From JBCCBI01 sp039034155 (GTDB lineage: Bacteria > Deinococcota > Deinococci > Deinococcales > Trueperaceae), in assembly GCA_039034155.1 (NCBI GenBank), contig JBCCBI010000021.1:1-23330 (forward strand): a stretch of DNA of 23,330 nucleotides. The letters are read 5' to 3'. Every line of letters begins with the position of its first letter. The stretch's first letter is position 1. The translations under genes and the position numbers were made by a program. Below the pieces are notes generated by a model. It did no database searches, was not told the origin of the DNA, and saw only the letters and a list, made by a program, of their open reading frames with translations. Below, in pieces: positions 1-7,712 of the stretch.

Positions 1-823
1 CAACCAGTTCGTCCACAGCCAGCATAGCTTGCTTAGGAGATAAATTTGCGGCCATACGGGCTGCTGCCAAATTGGGTGAGGCTTGTAGCGACAGCAGTAG
101 CAAAAGCGTGTGAGCTTCGGGGCTTAGATAAGGTTCAACCAAGCGAATGGTGATGAACGCGTCTAGGTGAGGTTGAAGTAGTTGCTCAAGCCCATCATCA
201 CCCAGTTCACCCACCAGGTGATGACAGCGCACTAAGTCCTTAGGGCTAACCTCTTCTGGCATGAGTGTTATGGCTTGCTGTACTAGTTGTTTTGGCTCAG
301 GCAGGTGTTCGTTTACACTGTTTGAGGTAGTGTCAGCTGATGTTGTGTCATCTGAGATAACGGCTTCAGCAAGGTTTAGATAAGCCGTAAACGCAAGATG
401 TTGAAACTGTGACCGACAGTCTAGCAACCACTCAAACAAAGGTTCTGCCAGTTTTAAGCGGGGGCTGTGCTCGAGCCCTGCTAAAAATCCACTAAGCTCA
501 TAGAAGGTAATAACCTCAGCGTAATCTGCACGCGCAAACGCCTCACGCAGGTCGTAAGCGTCGCAAGCTAGGTGAGGTATCTCTTGAGGATCTAAGCCCG
601 TTGCCCGCCGCAAACTGGCAAGTGCAACCGAGGCATTGTTGAGGTCTTTGCGTTCACCTTTGGCGCTGTATTCACCTGCCAGGTGCGGCCAAAACATGTT
701 TGCCAGACTGTGGCGCGAGGTTTCAGCCTCGAGCCGAATGTAGCTAAGTAGCAAAATAAGTTGCGGGGATAGGGTTGTTCGTGCCGCCTCGAGGCGGGCT
801 TCTCCAAAACAGACTAAACGCAT
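1..823 (-). CDS. BTAD/SARP-type transcriptional regulator, N-terminal part (runs off the window)
   Basis: The minus strand is open from ATG 823 to base 1 with no stop, giving 274 residues of a longer protein. Residues 2-75 resemble the winged-helix DNA-binding domain of SARP-like activators: a short strand, then LSPQLILLLSYIRLE, HSLANMFWP and LNNASVALASLRRATG. Residues about 100-190 match the bacterial transcriptional activator domain (FLAGLE near 113, FEWLLDCRSQF near 130, then an alanine-rich helix). A helical stretch follows at 235-274. It is probably a cytoplasmic DNA-binding activator; its target is unknown, but it lies 61 bp after the aldo/keto reductase pair on the same strand. There is no clear Shine-Dalgarno. 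A TAAGAT hexamer (835-840, minus) ends 11 bases before the ATG, so a leaderless mRNA is possible. The family call is from remembered motifs, not a search. Confidence 0.78.
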   Translation of the reverse strand, partial: MRLVCFGEARLEAARTTLSPQLILLLSYIRLEAETSRHSLANMFWPHLAGEYSAKGERKDLNNASVALASLRRATGLDPQEIPHLACDAYDLREAFARADYAEVITFYELSGFLAGLEHSPRLKLAEPLFEWLLDCRSQFQHLAFTAYLNLAEAVISDDTTSADTTSNSVNEHLPEPKQLVQQAITLMPEEVSPKDLVRCHHLVGELGDDGLEQLLQPHLDAFITIRLVEPYLSPEAHTLLLLLSLQASPNLAAARMAANLSPKQAMLAVDELV

Positions 824-859
824 GAGCAAGGTCTATCTTACCGCATCTTTAAACGCACC

Positions 860-880
860 AAAAGCCACCCTTTTAGGGGC
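860..880 (-). terminator. weak terminator-like hairpin after the TIGR04076-like gene
   Basis: Read on the minus strand, a short GC stem (GCCCC paired with GGGTGGC, one bulge, A-rich loop) is followed by TTTT at 863-860. It lies just after the stop at 884 and before the regulator start at 823. The stem is only about five pairs, so this is a weak call. Confidence 0.25.
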
Positions 881-883
881 AGT

Positions 884-1219
884 TTAAGGCTCTGAAATGA
901 CGGTCACATCTTCCGTCCTGAACTCACGAATCCCCGTGCGGGTAATTTTCATGACTGCTTCGCAGTTGGGATCGGGGCACATGACCAGATCGTCGCTACT
1001 CATCCAGTCGTGTTCATTGGTGACACGCTGCTTGGCAGGTAAAAGTGGCAACACGGCTGCCAGCGCATACATGCTAAACGTCTTACCCGCAGGAATGCTG
1101 ATGTTTTCGCCGGAAACTTCAAAGTAATCCCCAACATGATGGTTGCAAATATCCTCGAGTCCCTCTTTTACCTTTACAATTTCAACTTTCAAGTCATAGA
1201 GCTTAAACACACCTGCCAC
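884..1219 (-). CDS. small TIGR04076-like protein, function unknown
   Basis: A protein of 111 residues. It has an early segment LYDLKVEIVKVKEGLED, a middle with VGDYFEVSGENISIPAG, then MYALAAVLPLLPAKQR, VMCPDPNCEAVMKITR and an acidic tail. The layout (a 'VGDYFEV' strand, a central helix with an aliphatic run, then CPDP and a strand) recalls the TIGR04076 family of small proteins of unknown function. As I remember, that family is often found beside aldo/keto reductases. Here it starts only 9 bp after the aldo/keto reductase stop, so the two are almost certainly cotranscribed. The only cysteines are C25, C92 and C96; the last two (CPDPNC) could bind a metal, but this is inference. The start used is GTG 1219; a second GTG four codons in (1210) is possible, and neither has a strong Shine-Dalgarno. 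Confidence 0.6.
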   Translation of the reverse strand: MAGVFKLYDLKVEIVKVKEGLEDICNHHVGDYFEVSGENISIPAGKTFSMYALAAVLPLLPAKQRVTNEHDWMSSDDLVMCPDPNCEAVMKITRTGIREFRTEDVTVISEP

Positions 1220-1228
1220 GAAGCTCTT

Positions 1229-2239
1229 CTAATCTTTGTTGAGGTTGTACTTCATAATGCGTCCGTGTTGACCGCCCACGTCCCGCTCGAGTTCATACAC
1301 AGCTCCAGGAATCGGCTTAAATTGCGCCCGAAGGTTATCGAGCTGAGTTAATTCACCCTCAGAAAGTTGAATGCCTTGCCTTATCTGTACGTGATGTTCA
1401 AGATGCTTGGTGTTTCTCACGCCAACAATGCAAGCTTGCGCCGCAGGTTGATGAAGGCAATAAGTACTGGCAATGCTAGCAATATCGCTCTCATGAGTAT
1501 CCGCGATACTGCGTAAAGTTTCCAAGATGCTTTGCAGCGCGTCCCAACCGCCCATTTCTTCAACCATCAGGACGTACTTGACGAGTGAGCGGTTTTCATA
1601 CGGCGCTTGGGGTTCTGGTTTGCCTAACCACGCATCAGAGAGTAACCCGCCTGCCACACTGCCGTAACAGAGTAAGGCGATGTTGTTGTTGAGGAGGAGT
1701 GGCTCGAGTTTACTTGCCACCCGCCGGTCTATCAGCGAGTACTGGCTTTGAATTGAGGCAATAGGAATATCGTGGTCTAAAATTTCCTGAACATGCTGAG
1801 CATCAAAGTTGGTGAGTCCGATGTTGCGAATTTTGCCTGCTTGTTTGAGTGTTTTTAAGCTCTCCAATGCCGCCAAGTAATTCCCTGTTGGGTAATGCCA
1901 CCAATGAAACTGCACTAAATCAAGCTTATCCAGCCCCAATCGTGCACGCGAGCGGTCAATAATAGCCTCAGTATCGTCTTTGGTAAGCGATACCAGCGAC
2001 CCCATGTCAGGTACATATTTTGTGTGGATATGAATGTTTTCTGCACCCATCCCGTGCGCCCTAATAAACGCACCCAAAGTATCTTCGACACCTGTATAGA
2101 TGTCGGCACAATCAAAGGTACGAAAACCTGCGTTGTAGTAAGCTTCGATGACCTTGACACCCTCGGTTTGATTGTTACTGTGCCCTACCGCAAGCTGCCA
2201 ACCACCAATGATGATGTTGTTGAGGTACTCGAGTTTCAT
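1229..2239 (-). CDS. aldo/keto reductase
   Basis: A 336-residue NAD(P)H-dependent oxidoreductase of the aldo/keto reductase superfamily, predicted cytosolic TIM barrel. The catalytic tetrad can be read directly: D43 (FDCAD), Y48 (DIYTG), K74 (IHTKY) and H112 (VQFHWW). GLTNF near 141 and IQSQYS near 162 are typical barrel strands, and IVGVRNTKHLEHHV near 272 fits the coenzyme-phosphate region. The substrate cannot be told from sequence. It starts 28 bp after the stop of the upstream permease and ends 9 bp before the TIGR04076-like gene, so it looks like part of the transporter transcription unit. This suggests it acts on something the transporter brings in, or on a related metabolite (inference). 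Confidence 0.87.
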   Translation of the reverse strand: MKLEYLNNIIIGGWQLAVGHSNNQTEGVKVIEAYYNAGFRTFDCADIYTGVEDTLGAFIRAHGMGAENIHIHTKYVPDMGSLVSLTKDDTEAIIDRSRARLGLDKLDLVQFHWWHYPTGNYLAALESLKTLKQAGKIRNIGLTNFDAQHVQEILDHDIPIASIQSQYSLIDRRVASKLEPLLLNNNIALLCYGSVAGGLLSDAWLGKPEPQAPYENRSLVKYVLMVEEMGGWDALQSILETLRSIADTHESDIASIASTYCLHQPAAQACIVGVRNTKHLEHHVQIRQGIQLSEGELTQLDNLRAQFKPIPGAVYELERDVGGQHGRIMKYNLNKD

Positions 2240-2267
2240 AGTCTTAGTTTCACAGCCTCATCCTCTG

Positions 2268-3164
2268 CTAGCTTCCTAGTCTTGGGTCGAGCATATCCCT
2301 CAAGCCATCGCCAATAAAATTAAACGCCATCACCAAACTGGCAATGGCCAGCCCGGGAAAAAGCCACATCCACCACTGGTCAAAAAAGTCAATGCCAATT
2401 GAGATCATCCGCCCCCACTCGGGTGAGGCAGGTTCAGGACCCAGTCCTAAAAAACTCAAGCCTGCAAAAATCAAAATGGCATTGCCAATATCCAACGTGC
2501 CGTAAACCACCGTCGGCGCGATGCTATTAGGCAAAAGTGTCTTAAACAATAGATAAGGTGCTTTTGCCCCAAGACCCCGCGCTGCTTCAACGTAATCGTT
2601 AGTTTTGACTTCGATGATTAAACCTCGAGTCAAGCGCGCATAATTTGGCCAGCGCACAATCACCAGCGCTAACACGGCGTTACGGATGCTTGGGCCTAAC
2701 GCGGCGGTAATCGCCATCGCTAAAATAATAGTTGGAAACGCCATAAACAGCTCGGTAAGCCGCATCATAAGTTCATCCCAAATGCCGCCCAGATAGCCTG
2801 CCACCGCGCCAATGAGCCAACCCAAAATGCCATCAATCACAATGACGGCTAAGCCCGCCGGAATGGTGATGCGCCCGCCGTAGAGCACACGGCTAAAGAT
2901 GTCGCGCCCGAGTTCATCAGTACCCAGCCAGTAAGTGCTGTTGGGCGTTTGTAAACGGTCTGGAATGTTTTGCTCGAGTGGGTCAAAAGGTGCAATCAAG
3001 GGTGCAAAAAGGGCCAGCAAACACCACGCCATCACCACCACCAATCCCACAATCACCTCGGGATGCTGTTGCAATTGCTTGAGTTGCTTTTGAAGGTCAC
3101 GTGTAGATGAATTTGACGTGGGAGCTTTTGTTATGGGAGCTTTTGTCATGGTATTGGACGGCAT
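2268..3164 (-). CDS. peptide/nickel-type ABC transporter permease, DppC/OppC family
   Basis: A 298-residue inner-membrane permease. An N-terminal cytoplasmic stretch contains a duplicated TKAPITKAP, followed by a first membrane helix at about 36-60. GTDELGRDIFSRVLYGGR (81-98) is the family signature after TM1, and the transmembrane core runs from about 101 to 285. The EAA loop that docks on the ATPase is clear at 190-212 (DYVEAARGLGAKAPYLLFKT). It pairs with the DppB-type permease 56 bp upstream and the solute-binding protein before that. No ATPase gene (DppD/F type) lies in the window, so the ATPases must be encoded elsewhere. ATG 3164 lies inside a 30-bp tandem duplication, and an in-frame ATG at 3149 is an alternative start. 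Substrate class (peptides, opines, nickel, sugars) cannot be fixed from the permease. Confidence 0.9.
   Translation of the reverse strand: MPSNTMTKAPITKAPTSNSSTRDLQKQLKQLQQHPEVIVGLVVVMAWCLLALFAPLIAPFDPLEQNIPDRLQTPNSTYWLGTDELGRDIFSRVLYGGRITIPAGLAVIVIDGILGWLIGAVAGYLGGIWDELMMRLTELFMAFPTIILAMAITAALGPSIRNAVLALVIVRWPNYARLTRGLIIEVKTNDYVEAARGLGAKAPYLLFKTLLPNSIAPTVVYGTLDIGNAILIFAGLSFLGLGPEPASPEWGRMISIGIDFFDQWWMWLFPGLAIASLVMAFNFIGDGLRDMLDPRLGS
3121..3150. repeat. 15-bp tandem duplication inside the start of the permease gene
   Basis: Bases 3121-3135 and 3136-3150 are the same 15-mer with one difference (t/c at positions 3132 and 3147). The period is five codons, so it encodes a duplicated TKAP(I/T) block near the N-terminus of the DppC-type permease without breaking the frame. 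Confidence 0.85.
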
Positions 3165-3215
3165 GATACGCCCTGCTCAAGGCTGGAACGGCATGATACG
3201 CCCTGCTCAAGGCTG
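3158..3215. repeat. 30-bp tandem duplication spanning the permease start codon
   Basis: Bases 3158-3185 and 3188-3215 are identical over 28 bp, giving a period of 30. The unit includes the ATG CCG start of the downstream permease on the minus strand and the bases just before it. The upstream copy therefore makes a second ATG followed by only four more codons and a TGA (peptide MPFQP), ending a few bases before the true start. It sits in the 55-bp gap between the two permease genes. Confidence 0.9.
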
Positions 3216-3219
3216 TTCT

Positions 3220-4239
3220 TCACGAATACCGAATCCGTGGGTCAATCACAAAATAAAGCATGTCAACAATAAAATTAGCCAGCACATAAATTAGCGCAAT
3301 CAACATACTTATACCCATGATGGCAGGAAAATCCTGCGAGGTTGAGGCGCGAAACGCGTAGCGCCCAATACCCGGCCAGGCAAAAATGGATTCGGTGAGG
3401 ACGGCACCGGCTAGCAAATTGCCGTAGAGCACACCTAGCATGGTCACCACAGGGATTAAGGCATTGGAGAGGGCGTGGCGAAGGACAATTCGAGGCTCGA
3501 GCTGTCCTTTGGCCCTTGCCGTGCGGATGTAGTCCAACCCTAAAACCTCGAGCAGCGAAGACCGCGTAATTCGCGCAATGATGCCCGAAACATAAATACC
3601 AAGCACCAAGCTAGGTAACACCAAATGCGCTAGCGCATTGCGAAAGGTTGACCACTGCCGCGCCAGTAAACTGTCAATGGTAAAAAAGCCCGTAACATGC
3701 GGCGGGTCACGCACTAAAAACCCTAGCCTGCCCGGACCTGCTGCCCAGCCCAGTTGGGCATGAAACACCGATAAAGCGACGAGCGCCAGCAAAAATACCG
3801 GAAAACTCACGCCAATAAGCGCAAAAACTCGCACCAGATAATCCATAAAAGAATTGCGCCACACTGCCGAGATTATCCCAAAGCTAATACCCAAAACCAA
3901 GCCAATAATAATTGCAAATGTTGCTAGCTCTACAGTAGCCGGCAAAAACTGACGAATATCTGCCAGTATAGGGTTTTGGGTTTTAATCGAGGTTCCCATG
4001 TCGCCCTGTAACAAATTGCCTAGGTAGGTCAGGTACTGAATATGCGGTGGCTCATCCAAGCCCCACTTTTCCCGAAAGGCAGCTACCAAAGCCTCATTGT
4101 TAAGGGCACTTTGTGGCAGGTTAGCATTGATAGGGTCAGCAGGGATGGCATTGGCAATCAGAAACGCCACCACCGTGATGCCCAGTAGTAACGGGATGGC
4201 AAAGAGGATGCGTCTAAGGATATATTGGTAGATGGGCAT
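3220..4239 (-). CDS. peptide/nickel-type ABC transporter permease, DppB/OppB family
   Basis: A 339-residue inner-membrane permease. TM1 is at about 8-30, followed by the periplasmic stretch with NLPQSALNNEALVAAFREKWGLDEP and YLGNLLQGDMGTSI (72-85), a DppB-family signature. Membrane helices run from about 100 to 330. The cytoplasmic EAA-type loop is at 236-263 (DYIRTARAKGQLEPRIVLRH), and AWPGIGRYAFRA follows near 287. It forms the heterodimeric channel with the DppC-type protein downstream. The start ATG 4239 has no visible Shine-Dalgarno. The 293-bp gap from the binding-protein gene holds a strong hairpin, so the permeases may be expressed at a lower level than the binding protein. Confidence 0.92.
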   Translation of the reverse strand: MPIYQYILRRILFAIPLLLGITVVAFLIANAIPADPINANLPQSALNNEALVAAFREKWGLDEPPHIQYLTYLGNLLQGDMGTSIKTQNPILADIRQFLPATVELATFAIIIGLVLGISFGIISAVWRNSFMDYLVRVFALIGVSFPVFLLALVALSVFHAQLGWAAGPGRLGFLVRDPPHVTGFFTIDSLLARQWSTFRNALAHLVLPSLVLGIYVSGIIARITRSSLLEVLGLDYIRTARAKGQLEPRIVLRHALSNALIPVVTMLGVLYGNLLAGAVLTESIFAWPGIGRYAFRASTSQDFPAIMGISMLIALIYVLANFIVDMLYFVIDPRIRYS

Positions 4240-4338
4240 AGGATGAGGTTAGGGTTTAAGAAAAAAGAAATATTCTCTTCTTACCCTTTTGAATCAATGT
4301 TTGAGGTCAATAGATAGTTGTCACGATAATTCTGCTAT

Positions 4339-4449
4339 CTATAAACGGCAGACGCGTACTGTTATTGCTGTCAGTATTGATGTTGTCTTTGACTGTGCCC
4401 TCGCTGATACAAAAAATAGCAAAGTCAGTAATACCTCCATCAAAATCAT
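4339..4449 (-). CDS. possible 36-residue secreted peptide ORF (unproven)
   Basis: A short ORF from ATG 4449 to TAG 4339 in the gap between the binding-protein and permease genes. Its first 19 residues (MILMEVLLTLLFFVSARAQ) look like a Sec signal peptide with an A-x-A cleavage site, followed by a 17-residue tail ending VCRL. A second ATG lies at 4440. There is no strong Shine-Dalgarno for the first ATG. It may be a real small exported peptide, the remnant of a decayed exported-protein gene, or chance. I do not recognise any family. Confidence 0.22.
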   Translation of the reverse strand: MILMEVLLTLLFFVSARAQSKTTSILTAITVRVCRL

Positions 4450-4467
4450 AATCTCTATTGAGGTAAG

Positions 4468-4488
4468 CAAGGGGCTTAATGCCCCTTG
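4468..4488 (-). terminator. intercistronic 8-bp hairpin after the binding-protein gene
   Basis: A perfect stem CAAGGGGC / GCCCCTTG (4468-4475 with 4481-4488) with a 5-nt loop lies 45 bp after the stop of the solute-binding-protein gene. Read on the minus strand it has no U-run, so it may be a leaky or factor-dependent stop, or an mRNA 3' end stabiliser. Such hairpins are common between abundant binding-protein genes and their permeases. Confidence 0.5.
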
Positions 4489-4532
4489 TTAGGGTGTCTT
4501 TTCGTCAAAGATTTACCCAAAATGGAGATAAG

Positions 4533-6131
4533 CTATTCACTCCGGCTCAGAAGCGCTAAGTCCAGCCCCCACTGCGGATGCCAAACATAGCCCTCAATGT
4601 CCGCACGGAAAGCAGTTTGAACGGCGGGCACGCTAAATGGGGCAAACGCACCGCTGGCTTGGGCGTAGTCTTGGAGTTGGTTGAAAAGCTCAGTACGAGC
4701 CTCAGTATCGGATTCGACTTTGGCTTGTTCGATTAAGTCTAGAATTTCTGCCGAGGTCATTTCAGGTGCCCACTTGGTGCGTTCGGTAGCAACTTTGCCA
4801 CCCGGTAAAAACTCGAGGAAATCCACAGGGTCGAGCTTGTCGGGACCCCAGAACCAGTAGCCAAACCCTTGTTGACCGTTGCGGTATTCTTCCAGAGAAA
4901 CTTGCACTTCGCCCGGATTGAGCGACACGCTAATGCCAATCTCGGCTAAATCTGCTTGGATCTTTTGAGCGTTGGTACTTAAACTCACACCATTCCAAGT
5001 CATGTCGGGATAGCTCAAAGTGATATCAAACCCATCCGCATAACCTGCTGCCGCCATGAGTTCTTGGGCGCGGCCTAGGTCGCGTTCCACCGATTGATCT
5101 TGCCCGTAAGCGCCGGCGAGGCCAATCCACATATTGCTGCCCGGGGTCACGCTGCCTGCCCAGAGGTCGCGAAACCCTTGATAGTCAAGTGCTAAGCGGA
5201 TGGCTTGGGCAACCTGTGGGTCAGCCACCGGCCCGCCAATGTCGGGGTCACGGTTCATAAGCAAGAAATGTGTCCAGCGGCCTGGTCCTAAAAAGATGCT
5301 GATGTCGGGATCGCCTTCAAGGTCAACGACTTGGTCGGGTGATAGGTCGGTGGCAAGGTCAATATTGCCTGACTCGAGCGCAACTTTTTGCGTTGCCGCC
5401 TCAGGAATGTTCACCACAATAATGCGGTCAAAATAAGGCTGCTCACCCCAGTAGTTAGGATTGCGTACCAGTACAGTTTCTTCTTGAGGTGTCCATGACT
5501 CGAGCAAATATGGCCCGGTTCCTGCTGAGGTTTGGTCAAGAAACTCGAGCGCGCCGTCTGTCTCGGCTGCATCAGCGGCAGCTGTACCACCATTGGCTTG
5601 TACAACTTCAGCGTTGGTGATTGAAAAAGCCGTGTTGGCAAGCTCTGACAAAAGTGAGGGCCGTACCTCAGTGACGGTAATGTTGACCGTCTCAGCATCC
5701 ACATCCTCAACCGAGGCGATGGGATCAGTCAAAAATGACGGCTGCGCTTTGACGTTTTTGAGGCGATTAAATGAAAACACCACATCCTCGGCTTCGACAG
5801 GATCGCCATTGGCAAACATCGCATCCTCCCGTAAGTTAAAGGTATAGGTAAGGCCATCTTCCGAAATTGACCACGAGGACGCAAGGAGTGGTTCGATGGA
5901 ACTAGCGTCGCCATCTGGAAACGTCACGAGTGTGTCGTACGCTACGCGGTTGATCATGCCACTGGTGGGGTTAAACGCGTGCGCGGGGTCGTAAGCTTCG
6001 GTGATTTCTGCGTGACCCACAACTAAGACCTTGTCGTCTTGGGCGTAAGCCGTTCCAAAAATCACAAACACCATAAATACTAAGCACAACGCAACATAGG
6101 AACGCCGCACAGACTGCTGTAAAACAAACAC
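4533..6131 (-). CDS. ABC transporter solute-binding protein, family 5 (peptide type)
   Basis: A 532-residue exported binding protein of the DppA/OppA (SBP_bac_5) family, which captures substrate outside the membrane for the DppB/DppC pair. The start is GTG 6131, not the longer in-frame ATG at 6215. GTG is preceded at 9 bases by a strong AAGGAGG (6141-6147) and gives a clean Sec signal peptide: residues 1-30 with RR at 9-10, a hydrophobic core and TAYA|QDD. No lipobox cysteine is seen at the cleavage site. Family features include AYDPAHAFNPTSGMINRVAYD, EPLLASSWSISEDGLTYTF, ANGDPVEAEDVVFSFNRL and GTGPYLLESW. The substrate is not predictable. Its divergent neighbour is an M24 peptidase, which fits oligopeptides (inference). 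Confidence 0.92.
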   Translation of the reverse strand: MFVLQQSVRRSYVALCLVFMVFVIFGTAYAQDDKVLVVGHAEITEAYDPAHAFNPTSGMINRVAYDTLVTFPDGDASSIEPLLASSWSISEDGLTYTFNLREDAMFANGDPVEAEDVVFSFNRLKNVKAQPSFLTDPIASVEDVDAETVNITVTEVRPSLLSELANTAFSITNAEVVQANGGTAAADAAETDGALEFLDQTSAGTGPYLLESWTPQEETVLVRNPNYWGEQPYFDRIIVVNIPEAATQKVALESGNIDLATDLSPDQVVDLEGDPDISIFLGPGRWTHFLLMNRDPDIGGPVADPQVAQAIRLALDYQGFRDLWAGSVTPGSNMWIGLAGAYGQDQSVERDLGRAQELMAAAGYADGFDITLSYPDMTWNGVSLSTNAQKIQADLAEIGISVSLNPGEVQVSLEEYRNGQQGFGYWFWGPDKLDPVDFLEFLPGGKVATERTKWAPEMTSAEILDLIEQAKVESDTEARTELFNQLQDYAQASGAFAPFSVPAVQTAFRADIEGYVWHPQWGLDLALLSRSE

Positions 6132-6462
6132 TATAGTTCTCCTCCTTGAGGTCGTTGATACGATACCGACGAAAATGACCTGTATAGTATCACAATACTT
6201 TGGAGACTTATTCACATAGACTTTAGGTGACAGACGAAGCTCTTAATACATGGCTGCTAACTTCGCTAGACTTGTGTAAAACTCTGGTCAACAGTTAACT
6301 TGCATTAAACTTGCCATGTGCGTGACACACAGTGGTGCGAGTTATTTTGACGTTAGCAGCGTTAGGACTAAAGACATTAGGTCGACAATATTAAGGCGAC
6401 GTGAGTGAGCCAGGCTTGCAAGAAGCCGGAGCAACACGATTAGCCATAATTAAGAGGTGATG
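6132..6462. other. divergent intergenic region between binding protein and M24 peptidase
   Basis: This 331-bp gap must hold promoters for both directions. It contains a 9-bp inverted repeat with widely spaced arms, GCTGCTAAC (6253-6261) and GTTAGCAGC (6352-6360). A small hairpin GGCTT-GCAAG-AAGCC lies just before the peptidase gene (6412-6426). TTGACG (6347-6352) followed after 16 bp by TAAAGA is a weak plus-strand promoter candidate. I see no gene here. Confidence 0.4.
6141..6147 (-). promoter_or_regulatory. ribosome binding site that fixes the GTG start of the binding protein
   Basis: On the minus strand AAGGAGG lies nine bases before GTG 6131. It is one of the few full Shine-Dalgarno sequences in this half of the window. 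It places the start 28 codons inside the longer open frame, exactly where a signal peptide begins. Confidence 0.85.
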
Positions 6463-7608
6463 ATGAACTACCAACAGCGATTAGCGGCGTTTCAAAGCCA
6501 CTTAGCAAGGCAGGCTGAGCTTGCCTTTTTCCCACTATCTGCTGACTTACAGTACCTAACGGGTGTCCCGCGTGATATTCCTAATTTTGGCGCGGTGCTA
6601 CACCCAGGTGATTGGCTCGAGGGTGCTTGGTTAACCCCCGAGCATGAACCGATTTTGGCATTATCGCGCATGACAGCGGAGTTTGGCGGTCTCGCCAAAC
6701 TCGAGGACGTACAGATTCGGGTGCTCAGTGATTTTGACGACCCCAGTGCGATGGTAGCAGGATTTATTAAAGAATTTGGGCTAGTGGAAGATGCTCGAGT
6801 TGCCATCAGCGACAGCACACATGGCGTAACAGTTAGCGCGCTGAATGAACTTCTTCCTCGAGCTAGTTTTGTCTCTGCCACAGCACTTTTACAACCCCTC
6901 CGAGCCGTCAAATCAGACGACGAAATTGCGGTGATGCGTCAAGCAGGTGAGGTTACTGAACAGGCTTTTGGGGAAGTGTTGAAGCGGCTCGAGCACGGTA
7001 TGACCGAGCTGGATGTTGTCACTGAAGTGGATCATCAACTTAGAAAACATGGCTCTTTGGGACCCTCCTTCACGACCTCACTTTACAATTCGGGGCCTAA
7101 CCATCCGCTACTGTTTGGTCAACGCCAAGCCACCTGGAAGCGTGTGCTGACACCGCCTGTGGCTATCTTGTTTGATTTTGGGGCAATTTTTGAGGGCTAC
7201 TGCTACGACTACGGACGTACGGTGTTTTTTGGTGCGCCAGGTGACGAGTATCAGACAATTTTTCAGCTCATTATGCAGTCTCAAGCAGCAGGTATTGCAG
7301 CGTTACAAGCAGGCAGTATGACCACCAGTCAAGCTGACCAAGCAGCTCGAGATGTTCTAGTTGACGCAGGATACGGCACAGAGTTCCGTCACCGTTTGGG
7401 TCATGCGATTGGGTTGGACGTCCACGAGCGTCCCTTCTTAACCGCTGGTGATGACACCCCACTTGAAAACGGCATGCTTTTCACAATCGAACCAAGCATC
7501 ACCCAATTTGAGACGTTTTCGTGTCGGGTTGAGGATGTCGTAGTGGCACGTCCTGACGGGGGCGAACCACTAACCCAAGGGTTTCGTGAGATGTTAGTGG
7601 TTGACTAA
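6463..7608 (+). CDS. M24 family metallopeptidase (Xaa-Pro aminopeptidase/dipeptidase-like)
   Basis: A 381-residue cytosolic protein with a creatinase-type N-terminal domain (about 1-145) and a pita-bread catalytic domain (about 150-381). All five metal ligands of the M24 fold are visible: D238 (ILFDFG), D249 (YCYDYGRT), H314 (LGHAIGLDVHE), E343 (FTIEPS) and E357 (CRVEDVV). It should remove residues next to proline or cleave dipeptides using two metal ions. The start chosen is ATG 6463, five bases after AAGAGGT. GTG 6457 and ATG 6460 are in the same frame and would add one or two methionines. It diverges from the peptide-type ABC transporter, which suggests cleavage of imported peptides. Exact specificity (Xaa-Pro aminopeptidase versus prolidase) is not resolved. 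Confidence 0.9.
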   Translation: MNYQQRLAAFQSHLARQAELAFFPLSADLQYLTGVPRDIPNFGAVLHPGDWLEGAWLTPEHEPILALSRMTAEFGGLAKLEDVQIRVLSDFDDPSAMVAGFIKEFGLVEDARVAISDSTHGVTVSALNELLPRASFVSATALLQPLRAVKSDDEIAVMRQAGEVTEQAFGEVLKRLEHGMTELDVVTEVDHQLRKHGSLGPSFTTSLYNSGPNHPLLFGQRQATWKRVLTPPVAILFDFGAIFEGYCYDYGRTVFFGAPGDEYQTIFQLIMQSQAAGIAALQAGSMTTSQADQAARDVLVDAGYGTEFRHRLGHAIGLDVHERPFLTAGDDTPLENGMLFTIEPSITQFETFSCRVEDVVVARPDGGEPLTQGFREMLVVD

Positions 7609-7618
7609 ACTCAGTTGG

Positions 7619-7653
7619 GGATGGTGTTTGGTGACATCCCTCCATCCTCTTTT
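7619..7653 (+). terminator. terminator-like hairpin after the M24 peptidase
   Basis: GGATGG (7619-7624) pairs with CCATCC (7642-7647), followed by TCTTTT. An alternative GGGATG/CATCCC pairing uses the same bases. It lies 10 bp after the peptidase stop, in the gap between convergent genes. The loop is long (17 nt), which lowers confidence. Confidence 0.42.
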
Positions 7654-7712
7654 GCCCTTGCTGAACTACAAGATTCAATGTCAATCAGTTGATGATCTTG
7701 TCAGCATCGCTT

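Noticed and set aside
6132..6215. A longer binding-protein start at ATG 6215
   Set aside because: It would put 28 polar residues before the signal peptide and ignore the strong AAGGAGG that precedes GTG 6131.
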